Shown piece after piece: positions 53,206 through 64,000 of a stretch of DNA of 64,000 nucleotides. This DNA is from Triatoma infestans (taxonomy: Eukaryota > Arthropoda > Insecta > Hemiptera > Reduviidae), in assembly GCA_011037195.1 (NCBI GenBank), contig JAAEAF010000248.1:186001-250000 (forward strand), given 5' to 3'. Numbering within the stretch: the stretch's first letter is position 1; each line of letters begins with the position of its first letter. The notes beneath the pieces were generated by a model that was not told the DNA's origin, searched no databases, and saw only the letters and a list, made by a program, of their open reading frames with translations. The position numbers were made by a program, and so were the translations under genes.

Positions 53206-55639
53206 TGGTTCCAAAGCCACTGCAACCTAAAAGATTTCTTGTGGCACCCTCTAGGTGTCAGTGTTTACCTGTGGATAACTAAACCCAAATAATTGCACAT
53301 ATCATCTATGACTCAGCAGGTCCTTGTATATTGGGTAAGCGGTGGTTGAGTCAGTATATATGTATGTTAGACTTGGATATCAACAGGGATGCCAAGCTCC
53401 CTGAATTGAATAGTCTACTTCTGCCTACTAGGTCATGTTGTTGATCCAAAGACATTCTAAAATGTAGCCACTTCTAGACTAGTTAAACGCCCTAATGGAG
53501 CAGTCTTGGGCATTGACGAACAGACATTTCTATTTGATCTTTCAGGTTTCCGTGACCATCGTTATATACAGAACCCTTCAGATTTAACTTTCAAGCAGCA
53601 ATTATCCTGAAGGAGCCTACTGAATAAAGGATAAACATCTTTTTGTACTTTATACCAAACAATGGACGCTAACTCATCACCAGGAGTTTCCTGGTTATAT
53701 AATATGGATCGAAGATTAGTTGTATAATGTATTCATGATTACACGCTTTTATAACAAGGCCTCCAGAATTAATTTTTTGAAATGCCACTTAATAATGATG
53801 CAGAAATTATAAATGAACATCGTATTTTAAAAAAGTAAGATTCGCGACTCAACTGAATGTCAACAACAGCTGAAAGGAACATCTATTAATTTTTATAATT
53901 ACTGCAGCTTCGCCATTTTAGATATGCAATAAAACATGGTGTTTTTGCGGGAATACATGCAATATATTTTCATTAATTTATTTGCAGTACAAAAACTGGA
54001 GTGCTTTTTTGTAAGGAGTCCCTTTTTGGTAGTCATTTATTGGCAACCCTAATAATCTTAGGTAATAATTTCACATACATTACCCTTTAGCGGGCAGAAC
54101 TAGTCATTCTTCATGAATCTTGGCGTCCAGCCGGTATAAACATCTCACAATCTGAAGTGTTGGTAAATGTACTTAATGTATATTACTGGGATTCGCTTAA
54201 CCACAGGCACTCTAGTTCACCACCTCACTTCTTACTTACACATTCTACACTTTATAGGCACAAAGATTAGATAACTATTCTTATTTAAAAAAAGAAAAAT
54301 AAAAGACATACCGATTAAGATTTAGCAATACAAAGACCTTTGTTATGAAGTCTGCGTAGAACAAAACAACTTCTAGAAAGAGAGAGTAAAAATAATAGGA
54401 AAAATGCAAATAGCAATAAAACAGAAACTTGCCGAAAGTAAAACATTTAAATTAATTCTGATGTATGAAATACAACAAATTATATAATCGAAAACATATT
54501 AAACATAAATTTTTCATTAATTTAATTCATTAATTAGGAATGGATTTTTTTAATACAGAGTATAAGTTGGCAACTATTAGAACTGCTTAGTAGAAAAAAT
54601 CTTTACTTCTCTGTAAGATTTCTTTTATCAAGGATTTGGATTCTGAGATCTGTAAAAGCAGAACAGACATTTTGAAAAAGGCCAGTTTCTTCCCTTTCCG
54701 TCTCCACCATTACTTACCTATATACACAGGCACAGGTAATGATCTTTTATATCGCAATGTATATAATAACTTAATGCCACTCACTCTACACAACATGTTT
54801 ATGAAAAACCCGGCAGAAGATTAGCTGGTTAGCGCTAGAACATTATGTGGCTGGTGATTATTGCAATAAATGTCTATGTATTAAAAAAAATTTGATATGT
54901 AGAATTTTTATTTTTTTTTACATCAATAAATTACCTCTAGCTTTCTGGAATAGAAACTATCAGCAATGATGACTGAGAATCAGCAAAGATATTTATGTAC
55001 AGTAGCTATTTAGTGATGTTTTCCTAATATTTATGTTCCCAAACACTTCTGTTACAACTAAAATGATCTCTATAACTAACTGCATTTTGGCAACAAAACG
55101 CTGCTTTCACTTTTTAAATTAAATAAAAGAAAGATTTACACAAAATCCATTTATTCACACAAAACAAATTTGACCCTAAACAATCATTTTTTAAAACAAT
55201 TATTGTTGGAAATTTAATTTGCGGGCGTCTGTCTCTGTATTAATTATTATCTAAAGTCTATTTGAATTTTGGCAGTCCATTTTGCATGTACAAGTGAAGA
55301 CGCGTTGCAGATTACTGTTCTCGGGACTTCTCTGTTTCATCTTCTTTTTTTTTTTTTTTTTTTTAGGACTAATCAACTTGACTAAACGCCCGCCTTAAGA
55401 ACACATAAGAACAAAACAGCAACCGTATTGCGTCACCCAATGCCACTTTAAACAACGGCTAAGGTTTTAACCCGAATGCCCAATGTAGACATAATGTCAG
55501 ATAATTCTAAAAGAAAGTTAACAGACATAAAAACTCTCTCTTATATATCTCTCTCCTAAAAGTCAGCAAGGATAATTCAATTATTAAAACAGTTCATTCT
55601 ACTCTATTAACGAAAGCGAAGGAGAAAAAAACCTTTCGC
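53206..55639. other. no gene seen; repeat remnants
   Basis: Mostly AT-rich. 53300-53640 is less AT-rich and unrecognised. 54086-54140 is a diverged family E copy ('tagcgggcagaactagtcat', 'cttggcgtccagc'). No frame with a known domain. The end holds the 3' flank of eIF4E. Confidence 0.4.
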
Positions 55640-58015
55640 TCAAACATAATATGTGTTCAGCTTGTTCAATTGTTCGGTCGGTTTCTTTTCCTGACAGTCC
55701 TTGTGAATTTGGAAATGGATCACTTGTGAAGGGGCAATGCCCATCAGCTCTTTCACTTTCATTCTGAAAGAATTCATATTTTAAACTTAGTTTTAAAGAA
55801 AAAAAAGAGATTATCATTCTTTGGTGCATCATGGAGGTAGGATATAGATTTCAAATTAACTCTCGGTTTGAAATAATGGATAATTTTTTTTTATTTAGTT
55901 TCTTTCAGGCTGCAGTATAAACAAATTGGAAAAGCAATGATTGTATTAATAAATCTTATTTCTGGTTTTAATGATTTTTTTTTTTTTTGTGTGTGTTCTA
56001 TATAACCTATTTCCTTATATTGCAAGACTCTTATTATGTTTAACACAATATAGTAGGCAGGCACTTCATACTAGCTTATCACGAACATGACAGATTGTAA
56101 TAAATACCGAACATCTGTGCATCGAAATCAGACTTAAATAATATTTAATTAAATAAAACAAGAACTTCATCTATCTGACCCTATTCTTACAACAGTAGAT
56201 CGGTCTTCAGTATTGGTCCACAGTCCAATCTTGTTTTGCTTAGTCCTTATATTGATGGTGGCCCCGTTAATCTTATCGTTGAGCCCATGAAAACACTCAC
56301 CAATGAGACACATAGCCTAAAACAGACAAAAAAAAAGTGAAGTAATAAAATTTAATGTATACAAGTAAATGCATAAGCTTTATGTACCGCCTTGTAAACA
56401 GGCAAGAGTTTAACTTTTTGATTCTTCATGTTACATTCATAAGCCTTCATATTAATATTTTTGTGAATGTTAGTCCGAAATAAACAAACATTATTAACCA
56501 AATTTGAACAATTTCAAAACAAATTTCGTCATATTAAAAATATTATAATTATTGCACAAAGTTTTGAAACTATTTACTAAGGTTCTTTCACACTGAGATT
56601 ACATATTTTTTAAAGTCCTAAACTGACCAATCTTTAGGGTTTCAAAATATTGTGGTTATGATCTTATACAATTCTTAATTTCTGTGCAAACTTCCTTAGT
56701 TGTAATCCCGTTGTATTCTGGAATATTTACCTATGTTTGGATCATTCCAAGTTAAGGTGGAAAAACTTGACTCGAATTAGGAAATAAATATAATAAGGAA
56801 AATATTATCATGTTCATTATATTGTATAAAATACTTTTTTCAACAAAATAAAATTCTGAAATAAAGTCTAAATGAATTCTCTGAAAAAATGTATATAATT
56901 AAATGTATATAGAATTCAATTAGGGTGAAGTGTATTCCTATATAGATGGCAAAAAAGTTTACTACTTTAATAAGTTCATGGTTAAGTAAGAGGGATATAA
57001 AGTGATAATTTTAATTGTACTTAAGACCTTGTTCAGAATTGTGAAGTTAACCTGGTAATTCCATTTTTCGAATAATAAGTCTGTTCTTTATTTACAAAAT
57101 TTGATTTAATTGTCAAAAAACCACAACATAAAATTTATAGAGTTGAAATACTCACGATCTCTAGCCAATAATGGTCCAATTTGGCATGAGTGATTCTCTT
57201 CTCCAAATTTATTATCCATCTGCCTCCGTCTTTATTTGCCTTATCTTCCCACATTGGAGTTATGCCCTTTTTAAAAAGAGAATAATCACAGCCGGGTTTT
57301 AGCTCGCTCGCACGTTTTATGTGGTGGAACAAACTGCAATAATAGATCAAATATAAGAAGAATAATATTAATCATAAATAATTCTAATGATTTAATTCAT
57401 CTTATCTTTAATTCCTTTTAATTATGCAAATGGACCATGTAAATGTAATCCAATATTTTCTGTGTGAACTTGGATTATTTTGAAAGATTAACAAAAATAA
57501 TTTATTTTGAAATATAGAAGGGCCCTAGTGTCACTTTGTTTGTTTTCATAAAAAAGTATTTTTTAAAGAATTCAGTCAAACGAAAAATATGATCATAAAT
57601 TTTGTAAATCAATAGCCCCGGTTCCTCTTTTTTCCTATAATAAAATTGATTAGGACAACATATCTTTTTTACGAATTAAATTAATAGTTTAAAAAAGATA
57701 ATTGCAGAAGTGAAGGAAGCATATTCTGTAAATGAAAGTTTGAAGCCTTCAAATAATTTATTTACTTATGGTGGGAGGTTATATTACATGCCAAGAATGA
57801 AATCATACGAATAAATTTTGATAGAGTGGGAAGTATCTTAAATAAATAAGTTAAGCTGTATACCACCAAAAATCTTCAACTGTTCCGAACGATCCGACTT
57901 CCATTAGGCAATCCTCCCAATTTTTTGTTCGGTTGGAGTCTAAGTACCACAATGTCCATGTGTGTTCCAAAGGGTGTTTGAATTGGTAGTTATCTGGGTA
58001 ACTGAACAATTCCAT
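55640..58015 (-). CDS. eIF4E: eIF4E, mRNA cap-binding translation initiation factor, 4 coding exons
   Basis: Binds the m7G cap and eIF4G in the cytoplasm to recruit ribosomes. Exons (minus): 57864-58015, 57156-57333, 56180-56316, 55640-55763; GT-AG, phases close, 591 nt (196 aa; about 215 is usual). Cap-binding Trp residues are W23 (TLWYLDSN), W79 (TPMWED, with the following Glu80) and W143 (GLWTNTED); basic phosphate-binding residues are in RTKQNK (134-139); W50 in VEDFW is the eIF4G/4E-BP docking Trp; HPLEHTW marks the core start. The pattern LDHYWLEI...CLIGECF is that of class I eIF4E rather than 4EHP. The ATG at 58015 gives an N-terminus of only 12 residues before HPL; the acceptor at 58021 leaves open an upstream exon with the real start. 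The C-terminus (last 40 codons) keeps VKELMGI but ends unlike the common '...TTKNRFVV'. Confidence 0.9.
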
Positions 58016-59033
58016 CAGATGCTGAAACATCAGTGAGCAGTTTATACGAAAGCCAGTTAAATGATACCAAAAATAAAGGACATCTAATGATATAAAATAC
58101 AAATAAGACGAACCTTTGATTTTAATACTATAATATTTTAAAACCAGGAGAAATAAATACCAGTGCTTCCGAAAAAGCGATCGTATTTTATCTGTCGAGG
58201 GTGAATATATCAGTTCAGCGAGCATTAAAATCCCCATATGATTTCAGCCTCGAAATATTTATGTATCATACTATATTATAAAAAAACTAATTAACTACTA
58301 AAGATGAAGTACATTTCAAGTCCTTGATAAGTAAAGCCACTGTGATATCGCCACTTATTCAAGAAAACAGAAAATTAAAAATAAAAATTCAACGCACATA
58401 TGTGAGAATTTTAGAGTAAACAAAAATGCTGAGATCAATGGTTTAAAGTCCTTCCTATAAACATTATATCATTAGAAACTTGTTCATTTTATTTTATCTT
58501 TATTTGCACTGAAATTACAAAAATAAATATTTATTTCTTTAATGCTTATTTTTGTTGGATTTGCTGGGTCAGGATTGTTTCTGGTCTTGATGATTATTAT
58601 CTTTGACGTTTGTCGTCCAAGGATTGCAAAATAAATAATTCTCTCTGAAATGATAATTTATTTTTGTTGGCGTCAATAATAGTTGATAATCATTCATTCC
58701 GGTTGCGTAATTCAAATAAATCGTTTAGATTATTTAGATATAGAGGGTGAAGGCTTAATCAAGGCCAACAAATGGATTTTAAATAGCACTAAACATTGGG
58801 CAGCTAGATGGGATTGACATTTCAGATGCATCAAGCGTAAGAAAAAAAAATTAATTAGATAGCCATCCAATATAGCATTTGTGACCATTAAAGCGATTCA
58901 ACTGGTTTTATTGACTTTGATATTGTAACGAATTTTCATTCTATACACATAAAATTTATTTATTCAATCCTTCGTAATGTTGCCTCTGAAGCAGTTTTGT
59001 TCCAAAATTAGGACAACCTAATGTGAATGTTTA
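58016..59033. other. no gene seen; possible 5' part of eIF4E
   Basis: Upstream of the first recognised eIF4E exon on the minus strand. A noncoding or short coding first exon is likely here or further right, but I could not pick it out. 58500-58810 is unremarkable AT-rich DNA. Confidence 0.35.
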
Positions 59034-59830
59034 AATGGGTGTCCAAGCAAAAATTGCGGTCAGGGAACGTTCTTTTTCTTTGGGAGTATTGCACTGCGAC
59101 CTTGAAACTCTATTGTCTTACCTTATGTGTACCAGGTTGAGGATACTCTTAGCCTAAAGCACCCCATCCAGTTCTTACTCTAAGAATTTTCATGGTCTGG
59201 AATATTTCCTCCCTTGAGGGTAGTTCTAGGGAAGATAAGTCCTCTTCCAAAACCCAGTAGTTTCCCAGGTACTAAACCATCTCTGCGTGATAGCGTCACC
59301 CATCTGGAGGTATATTGGAATCTCCTTCATCTCACAGAACTGCAGTCGCTAAAGGCGTTCTTCTAGACCCATAACTTCAGGTATCTCTGAGCCTACAATA
59401 CAATGTTGCATAAGCAGACTGTTTTGTTCAGACTATGCACGCTTCAGATCTCTTCCAGTCTGTCTAGTTTTCATCTACATAGCGTTCTCTAGAGCAGTAC
59501 TCTCTTAGCTTCTTCTTTATGTATGAGCTCTTCTTGAAACTGGTCGTTTATCCCGAAAAATGATTACGGACCCCTGAAGGAAATTGGTGCTCTTTCCTTG
59601 TCACTCTGATAGGGCAGCATTGCCGTCATAAAAGCAAGCTAAGCTTTGCATCTTTTCACCCTGCTCGTCCACGCCACCGCATCGTAGAGCCGATGATCAT
59701 AGATCTCACCATCATAATATACACCTATATGCTGTTTTAGAAGGGCATCTCCAAATTTTGCATACTATGACTCGTTGTAGTACACCAAGAGAGTGCGAGT
59801 GGGTGACAGTTCTTTGACATGTTCATTTTT
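59034..59830 (-). mobile_element. LINE fragment, strongly decayed, same family as the one at 60014-61330
   Basis: Minus-strand text such as FCEMKEIPIYLQMGDAITQR aligns with FCGETEETPIHLLTDCDAVIQR in the neighbouring element, and the following 'gaatattttcc'-type stretch has the same order. Many stops and frameshifts. The Cys residues of the C-terminal Cys/His motif are partly lost. Confidence 0.55.
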
Positions 59831-60013
59831 TGGAGTTTATAATCAAGAGTAGCGACTAGGAATTAACCTCTTTCTTCCACTCCATATCAATCTTAAAAAA
59901 AAGAACAATCTTTGGTATAGTAATAACTGGTTAGTAAACAATCTTGCTACGAGGGCAGATTTCTCGTTAATATATCGAAAGCTTATCTGGGGTACACATT
60001 GATGCCGGTACAA

Positions 60014-61330
60014 TTTTTTTTTTTTTTGAGGGTTCTGTACCGCGACCATTTTTGATCTATTGTACCCCCTCTGGTGCCTAAGATGAGCTAGCTCATCTAT
60101 AGCACCCTCTCCAGGTTTAGCTCCCTAAGGAATCCCATAATCCTGGAAGGTTCTAGGGTAGGTATATCTTCCTCCCCTATCTGGTAACAACCCCAGACTG
60201 CTGAATCTTCTTTGAATGACGGCATCACAGTCCGTGAGGAGATGTATCGGAGTTTCCTCCGTTTCTCCACAGAATCTGCATGTGCCGTCATCTACTAGGC
60301 CAAGCTTCCTCAGGTGCCCCTGAGCTCAAGATGCCCCGTAAGGAATCCCGTAAGAATACGGATCCTATTCTTACTCATGATGAAGGCTTTCGACCTTTCC
60401 TGGTTATAGCCACCCAGACAGACCTTGGCCTGCCTCAGTCCCGGGATGGTGTTCCAGAGACGAGCTCTTTCAGCCACCTCCTCCTTCTTAATTTCCTCTA
60501 GAAATACTTGGTCACTGACTCCACAAAAGGGCTCTGGCCCAATAAGAGGAGATACAGCGCCTTCTTTTGCCAGGGCGTCGGCTGCCTCATTACCTTCCAC
60601 GCCGACATGTCCCGGCACCCAATGTAGGGTAACCTTATTACTCCTGCCTAGGTCATTAAGCTTGCCTAGGCATTCCCATACCATTTTAGAACTGATTACA
60701 TAAGAGCTCAGTGCTTTAATGGCCGCCTGGCTGTCGGATAGGATAACTATCTCCTGATTCCGATATCCTCGATCAAGGTTCAACTGAACGCACCTTCCAA
60801 TAGCGTAGATTTCCGCCTGGAAGATGCTAGGAAACCTACCCATGGGTTCTGAGTGTTTGATTCTAGGCCCAAACACCCCTGCCCCGGTTCCTTCGAGGGT
60901 CTTAGACCCATCTGTATACCACTTAATGGCATGCTTGCTAATGCTGTCCAGGGCGGATCCATCGCTCCACTCTCCTTTCGTACTTAGCTTCGTAGAAAAA
61001 TTCCTAACGAAGCTATATTTCTTAGTCATACTATCTCTAGGAAAGCCCCAGGGGAGGGAGCCAACAGAAGGAATCATTCGCCTCCCAATGCCCTCCCTAG
61101 AGATTCTGAGGAGGGCTCCCTTCGCCACTCGTTCCACCACTAGGTGGAGCGGTGTGAGATTGAGAATAACCTCAACCCTAACGGTACAATTATTGAGGTC
61201 ATATTTTTGTTTAGGTGAGATAAGGGTCTCCCCCCTTCCCTTCAGAAACTGCAGAGAGTTGGTGTGCAACCTTGGGGGCTTAGCGTATCCACAGGCAACA
61301 CTATCTCACCACCGCACTGTCACTTGTTAA
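60014..61330 (-). mobile_element. LINE fragment with RNase H domain and poly(A) tail
   Basis: A 319-codon open frame (61269-60310) on the minus strand holds an RNase H domain: Asp in KWYTDGSK, Glu in QAEIYAIG, Asp in LSDSQAA, then HWVPGHVGVEGNEAAD with the last catalytic residues (about 60935-60545). Downstream it reads RILTGFLTGHLELRG; a frameshift then leads to the Cys/His C-terminal motif (CRFCGE...HLLTDC). A poly(A) tail of about 15 A (T run at 60014-60028) closes the 3' end. The layout is that of ORF2 of I-superfamily LINEs (I/R1/LOA type); the reverse transcriptase and endonuclease are missing through 5' truncation. Confidence 0.85.
60310..61269 (-). pseudogene. LINE ORF2 C-terminal part (RNase H), truncated
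   Basis: The longest open frame in the window: 319 codons without a stop, with all RNase H acidic residues in place. It lacks the reverse transcriptase, so it is a fragment and not a host RNase H gene; the first ATG lies inside the former polyprotein. Its long open state points to a younger insertion than the neighbouring copy at 59034. Confidence 0.85.
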
Positions 61331-63544
61331 TTACATTCTGTGTACAAACACTAATAAGGAGGTACAGTAGATCTTCTAGGTTGCAATGGATTTAGCTTGT
61401 AGGCACTCCGTTAATTTGGGTATACCTTGAAATAGAAAATGTTAGAGAAGTGATTGTCGTGTTTGAAGTGTTATTATTTAAATTACCATTTCATTTGTAC
61501 AGGTACTTTGGCTAAAATAAAGGTTTTTCCATATTCTGGCTTCTTACATACTTTTTCACTAAATGCTTCCAACATAGTTATATTTCAGTTTATTCTTATT
61601 CAATTTACAAAATCCTGCCTGCCTACGAGGTCACGATGTGCGAGGATACTATTCCCAAGAGTTTGATGAAGAGGAATTTGGACTGGCCTAGAGATAGAGT
61701 TAGTGTAAAGTTTGAAGAATTAAACAAGATGTAAATAATTGGAAACCACCAGGATCTTTGGGCTGCAAACTCTTAGGAAAAATCTAAACTTGCTCGGATT
61801 TCAGTGCCCAAGAATGGTAAGATTAAATTAGTCAAATAAAAAAGATATAAATAAACTAAAATTTAAATATTCGAAAATGAAAGAAATTTTAAATTTATTA
61901 GTTTCCAAAATGATTTGCAATAGTAAAATTATAATTTTGAATAATAAACATTCACAGATATAATTTAGTATAATAACTATAATCTAAAATACAAAAAAAT
62001 AAAATAAAAAACTCAGAATCAAGGACTTATGCAGTCATACTCATTTTTTATGTTTCAGCTTTTAGATTTCTCTAACATTGTTTTATCTAAATCTGTACAT
62101 TTTCTGGGATGTGAATAAATAATACAGAAATAAATGGTTTTTCTGTAATTGTCTTACCCATGGATTATAGTAATTCTCATAAAGTAGAATAAATTTAAAT
62201 AAGTTGTTGATAAAGCACTGTAGTTTTGCATACATTTAATTGCGCAGATTATTAATATTCAATTCATTTTTTTTTTTTTTTTTTTTTTACATATACATTG
62301 AAAATAAGAGTTATTGTGATATAAGTAATGAATTTTACTTTTCTTATGATGAAAATTTTTCAAAACTCTGAGGGAAAAGCCATAGCTGTCTGACTTTGGG
62401 CAAGGATTGTTGCAAAAAAGTTGTAACGCCCACGAGAAGCGCGACAATCGCTTCGATCAATTCATGAAGTCGGAAGGCACGCCCCCCAACTTGTGGTTGT
62501 GAGAGTGTGTGTGTACGGAGTTATTGGTCTCGTAATGTTAGTTTGTCCTTACCATCGGCCACCCCTAACTGGGGGGTTCCGGGCAAGTCATTGAAAGTAG
62601 ATATTTGGGGAAAATCTATGATAGGATATTTATAATAATAAAGAGGTCTGTGCTGAAAGTGGAGGAAAAAAAAAAGATAACAATTCCAGATTCCTTTTTA
62701 AAAGAATGTGGTAGGAAGTAAAACAACTAACATATTCGCCTAGATCATTTCACCCGTACAGATATGAACTAAGATCCAGGCCTTCAATAATCAATTGAAT
62801 TAGGTGAGAATGTTTTTTTTTTATAAATTATTTATTAAAATTTCAGTTCTAAATTCAGACAAACAAATAATATGCTTTTTATTTGATAGAAGTATCTGCT
62901 AGAAAAAACAACAGAATTTCAGATACAGCTTCCAAATATATATATATATATATATATATGTAAGATTTTACATATAGCTAGATATTCCTTTAATCAATGT
63001 CTGTACATTATTTTTCCTTTTTTTATCTTCGGTAATTACAAAATAAAAACTAAGAACCTTTACAAAATTAAATAATAATTAATATATTTACTTTGTAGAT
63101 TGTAAGTACTCAAATTTCCAGCGTACAATTTTGCAAAGATTTTTGCATACAATTTGCTATTCATTAAAAAAGACAACACCAGGTATTTTATGTTGCAATT
63201 CAGTTGATTAAAAAAAATAATAATAAATTAAAAGATTATTGCTCTCTTGCTTCACTTAAATGTTCGATCAGATTTTTGAAAGGTGATTGTTCTCTGGAAA
63301 ATACATCTTTGAGGTTTTGCGAATATGGGATAAAATATTTATGTTTCCTGGATGATTCAAAACGAAATAATTTATCAAAATTAACAGTAAACTCGAATTT
63401 TTTTCTACTTGTTTTGTGCAGTTTTTTTGTAAAAGGCACCACAATTTTCATTAAAATGTTTATATAAGTATATATATATAACATTTAAAAAAAAAAAAAA
63501 TTGTTGCTTTTCACAAGAAACCTATATATATATATATATCTTAT
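61331..63544. other. no gene seen; AT-rich with microsatellites
   Basis: T run at 62270-62288. GC-richer patch at 62405-62640 beginning 'tgtaacgcccacgagaagcg', unrecognised, possibly an LTR remnant. AT microsatellite at 62936-62959 and TA-rich runs at 63468-63560. No frame with a known domain. Confidence 0.45.
62936..62959. repeat. AT dinucleotide microsatellite
   Basis: About 12 AT units. Confidence 0.85.
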
Positions 63545-63990
63545 ATACATATATATAATCACTGGCAGGATACGATGGAGTGCCTCCAGACCAAAAGATT
63601 TATCGAAGGTATTAAAGCAGATCACCTCCCTTCCCTGAATAAGAGAAGATTGAGAACTTTAGTAGTGACTGGACACACATGGGTAGCCAGTCATTTGCAT
63701 AAATCAGGGAGAACGTCCAGTCCAGAATTGTGCTGATGGAGTCAGGGAAACGGTATATCACTGTCTATGTCAGTGTCCCCGTTTTGATGGTACTAGGTAT
63801 CGTACATCTGGGAGGGTTGGAGTTGAAGGATATCCTAGGATATTGCAGACAAACCGGTAAACTACTGGGGTGGTTAAGTAGTGGGTTGAATTGGGGGGAT
63901 AAAAGACCATATTGGCTTAGGTCCCATGCATATAGGCACCCATGGTTTAGTAATAATAATAATATCACCTCCATTGAATTTCGGGAGAAT
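63545..63990 (+). mobile_element. LINE ORF2 3' fragment, second type
   Basis: Plus strand 63585-63735: QTKRFIEGIKADHLPSLNKR then RRLRTLVVTGHTWVASHLHK; after a one-base frameshift near 63735 it reads GVRETVYHCLCQCPRFDGT, the ETVxHxLxxCP motif of LINE ORF2 C-termini. A stop follows near 63862. The sequence differs from the LINE at 60014, so it is another family. It ends near an AAT repeat (63951-63962). Confidence 0.7.
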
Positions 63991-64000
63991 TAATTTTAGG

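Noticed and set aside
57851..58237. Start of eIF4E at the ATG near 58237
   Set aside because: The frame upstream of 58021 does not look like eIF4E and a good acceptor (TTTCAG) lies at 58022-58027, so the region before it is more likely intron.
60545..60935. A host RNase H1 gene
   Set aside because: The RNase H domain is followed by the LINE C-terminal motif and a poly(A) tail, with no hybrid-binding domain or exons.
60824..61330. 168-codon plus-strand frame
   Set aside because: It is the antisense shadow of the LINE RNase H frame on the minus strand.

Overview
The window is AT-rich, intron-rich eukaryotic nuclear DNA. Mariner, Ty3/gypsy, LINE and tRNA-SINE relics lie in and between conserved animal genes, so an insect (arthropod) genome is the best reading; a hemipteran is plausible but species cannot be fixed from sequence alone. 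Only three host protein genes are convincing, and each was rebuilt exon by exon with every splice phase closing: (i) an ATAD2-type AAA+ ATPase/bromodomain chromatin protein on the minus strand, 26 coding exons from 41608 down to 18597, 1291 codons plus stop; (ii) a TENT4 (PAPD5/PAPD7, Trf4-1) non-canonical poly(A) polymerase on the plus strand, 9 coding exons from 42064 to 49873, 600 codons plus stop; (iii) an eIF4E cap-binding protein on the minus strand, 4 coding exons from 58015 to 55640, 196 codons plus stop. ATAD2 and TENT4 are head to head with 455 bp between start codons, which suggests a shared promoter region.

Layout. 1-18600 has no host gene: it is repeat relics, above all many copies of an interspersed family (called 'cttccgg family' here), a LINE 3' end at 5926-6632 and long AT-rich stretches. 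18597-41608 is ATAD2; its introns hold a complete Ty3/gypsy insertion (26005-30430, 5-bp target duplication), tRNA-derived SINEs, cttccgg-family copies and two families of palindromic elements. 41609-42063 is the divergent promoter interval. 42064-50640 is TENT4 with its 3' UTR; an early intron carries a duplicated relic of its own exon 4. 50992-52244 is a dead mariner with recognisable terminal inverted repeats. 55640-58015 is eIF4E. 59034-63990 is dominated by LINE fragments.

The most unusual signal is in the palindromic elements. Both families carry, on each arm, a motif with the layout of a minimal type I hammerhead ribozyme: CUGANGA, a GC-rich stem II, GAAAC, a very short palindromic stem III, a cleavage triplet, and a four-base stem I. 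Known Penelope-like retroelements carry such ribozymes. The second structural puzzle is the cttccgg family: its best copies are about 975 bp, contain three internal units about 300 bp apart, a CA microsatellite, a 15-nt subterminal inverted repeat and a 3' hairpin, an architecture resembling non-autonomous Helentrons (HINEs). None of this could be tested by database search or folding here.
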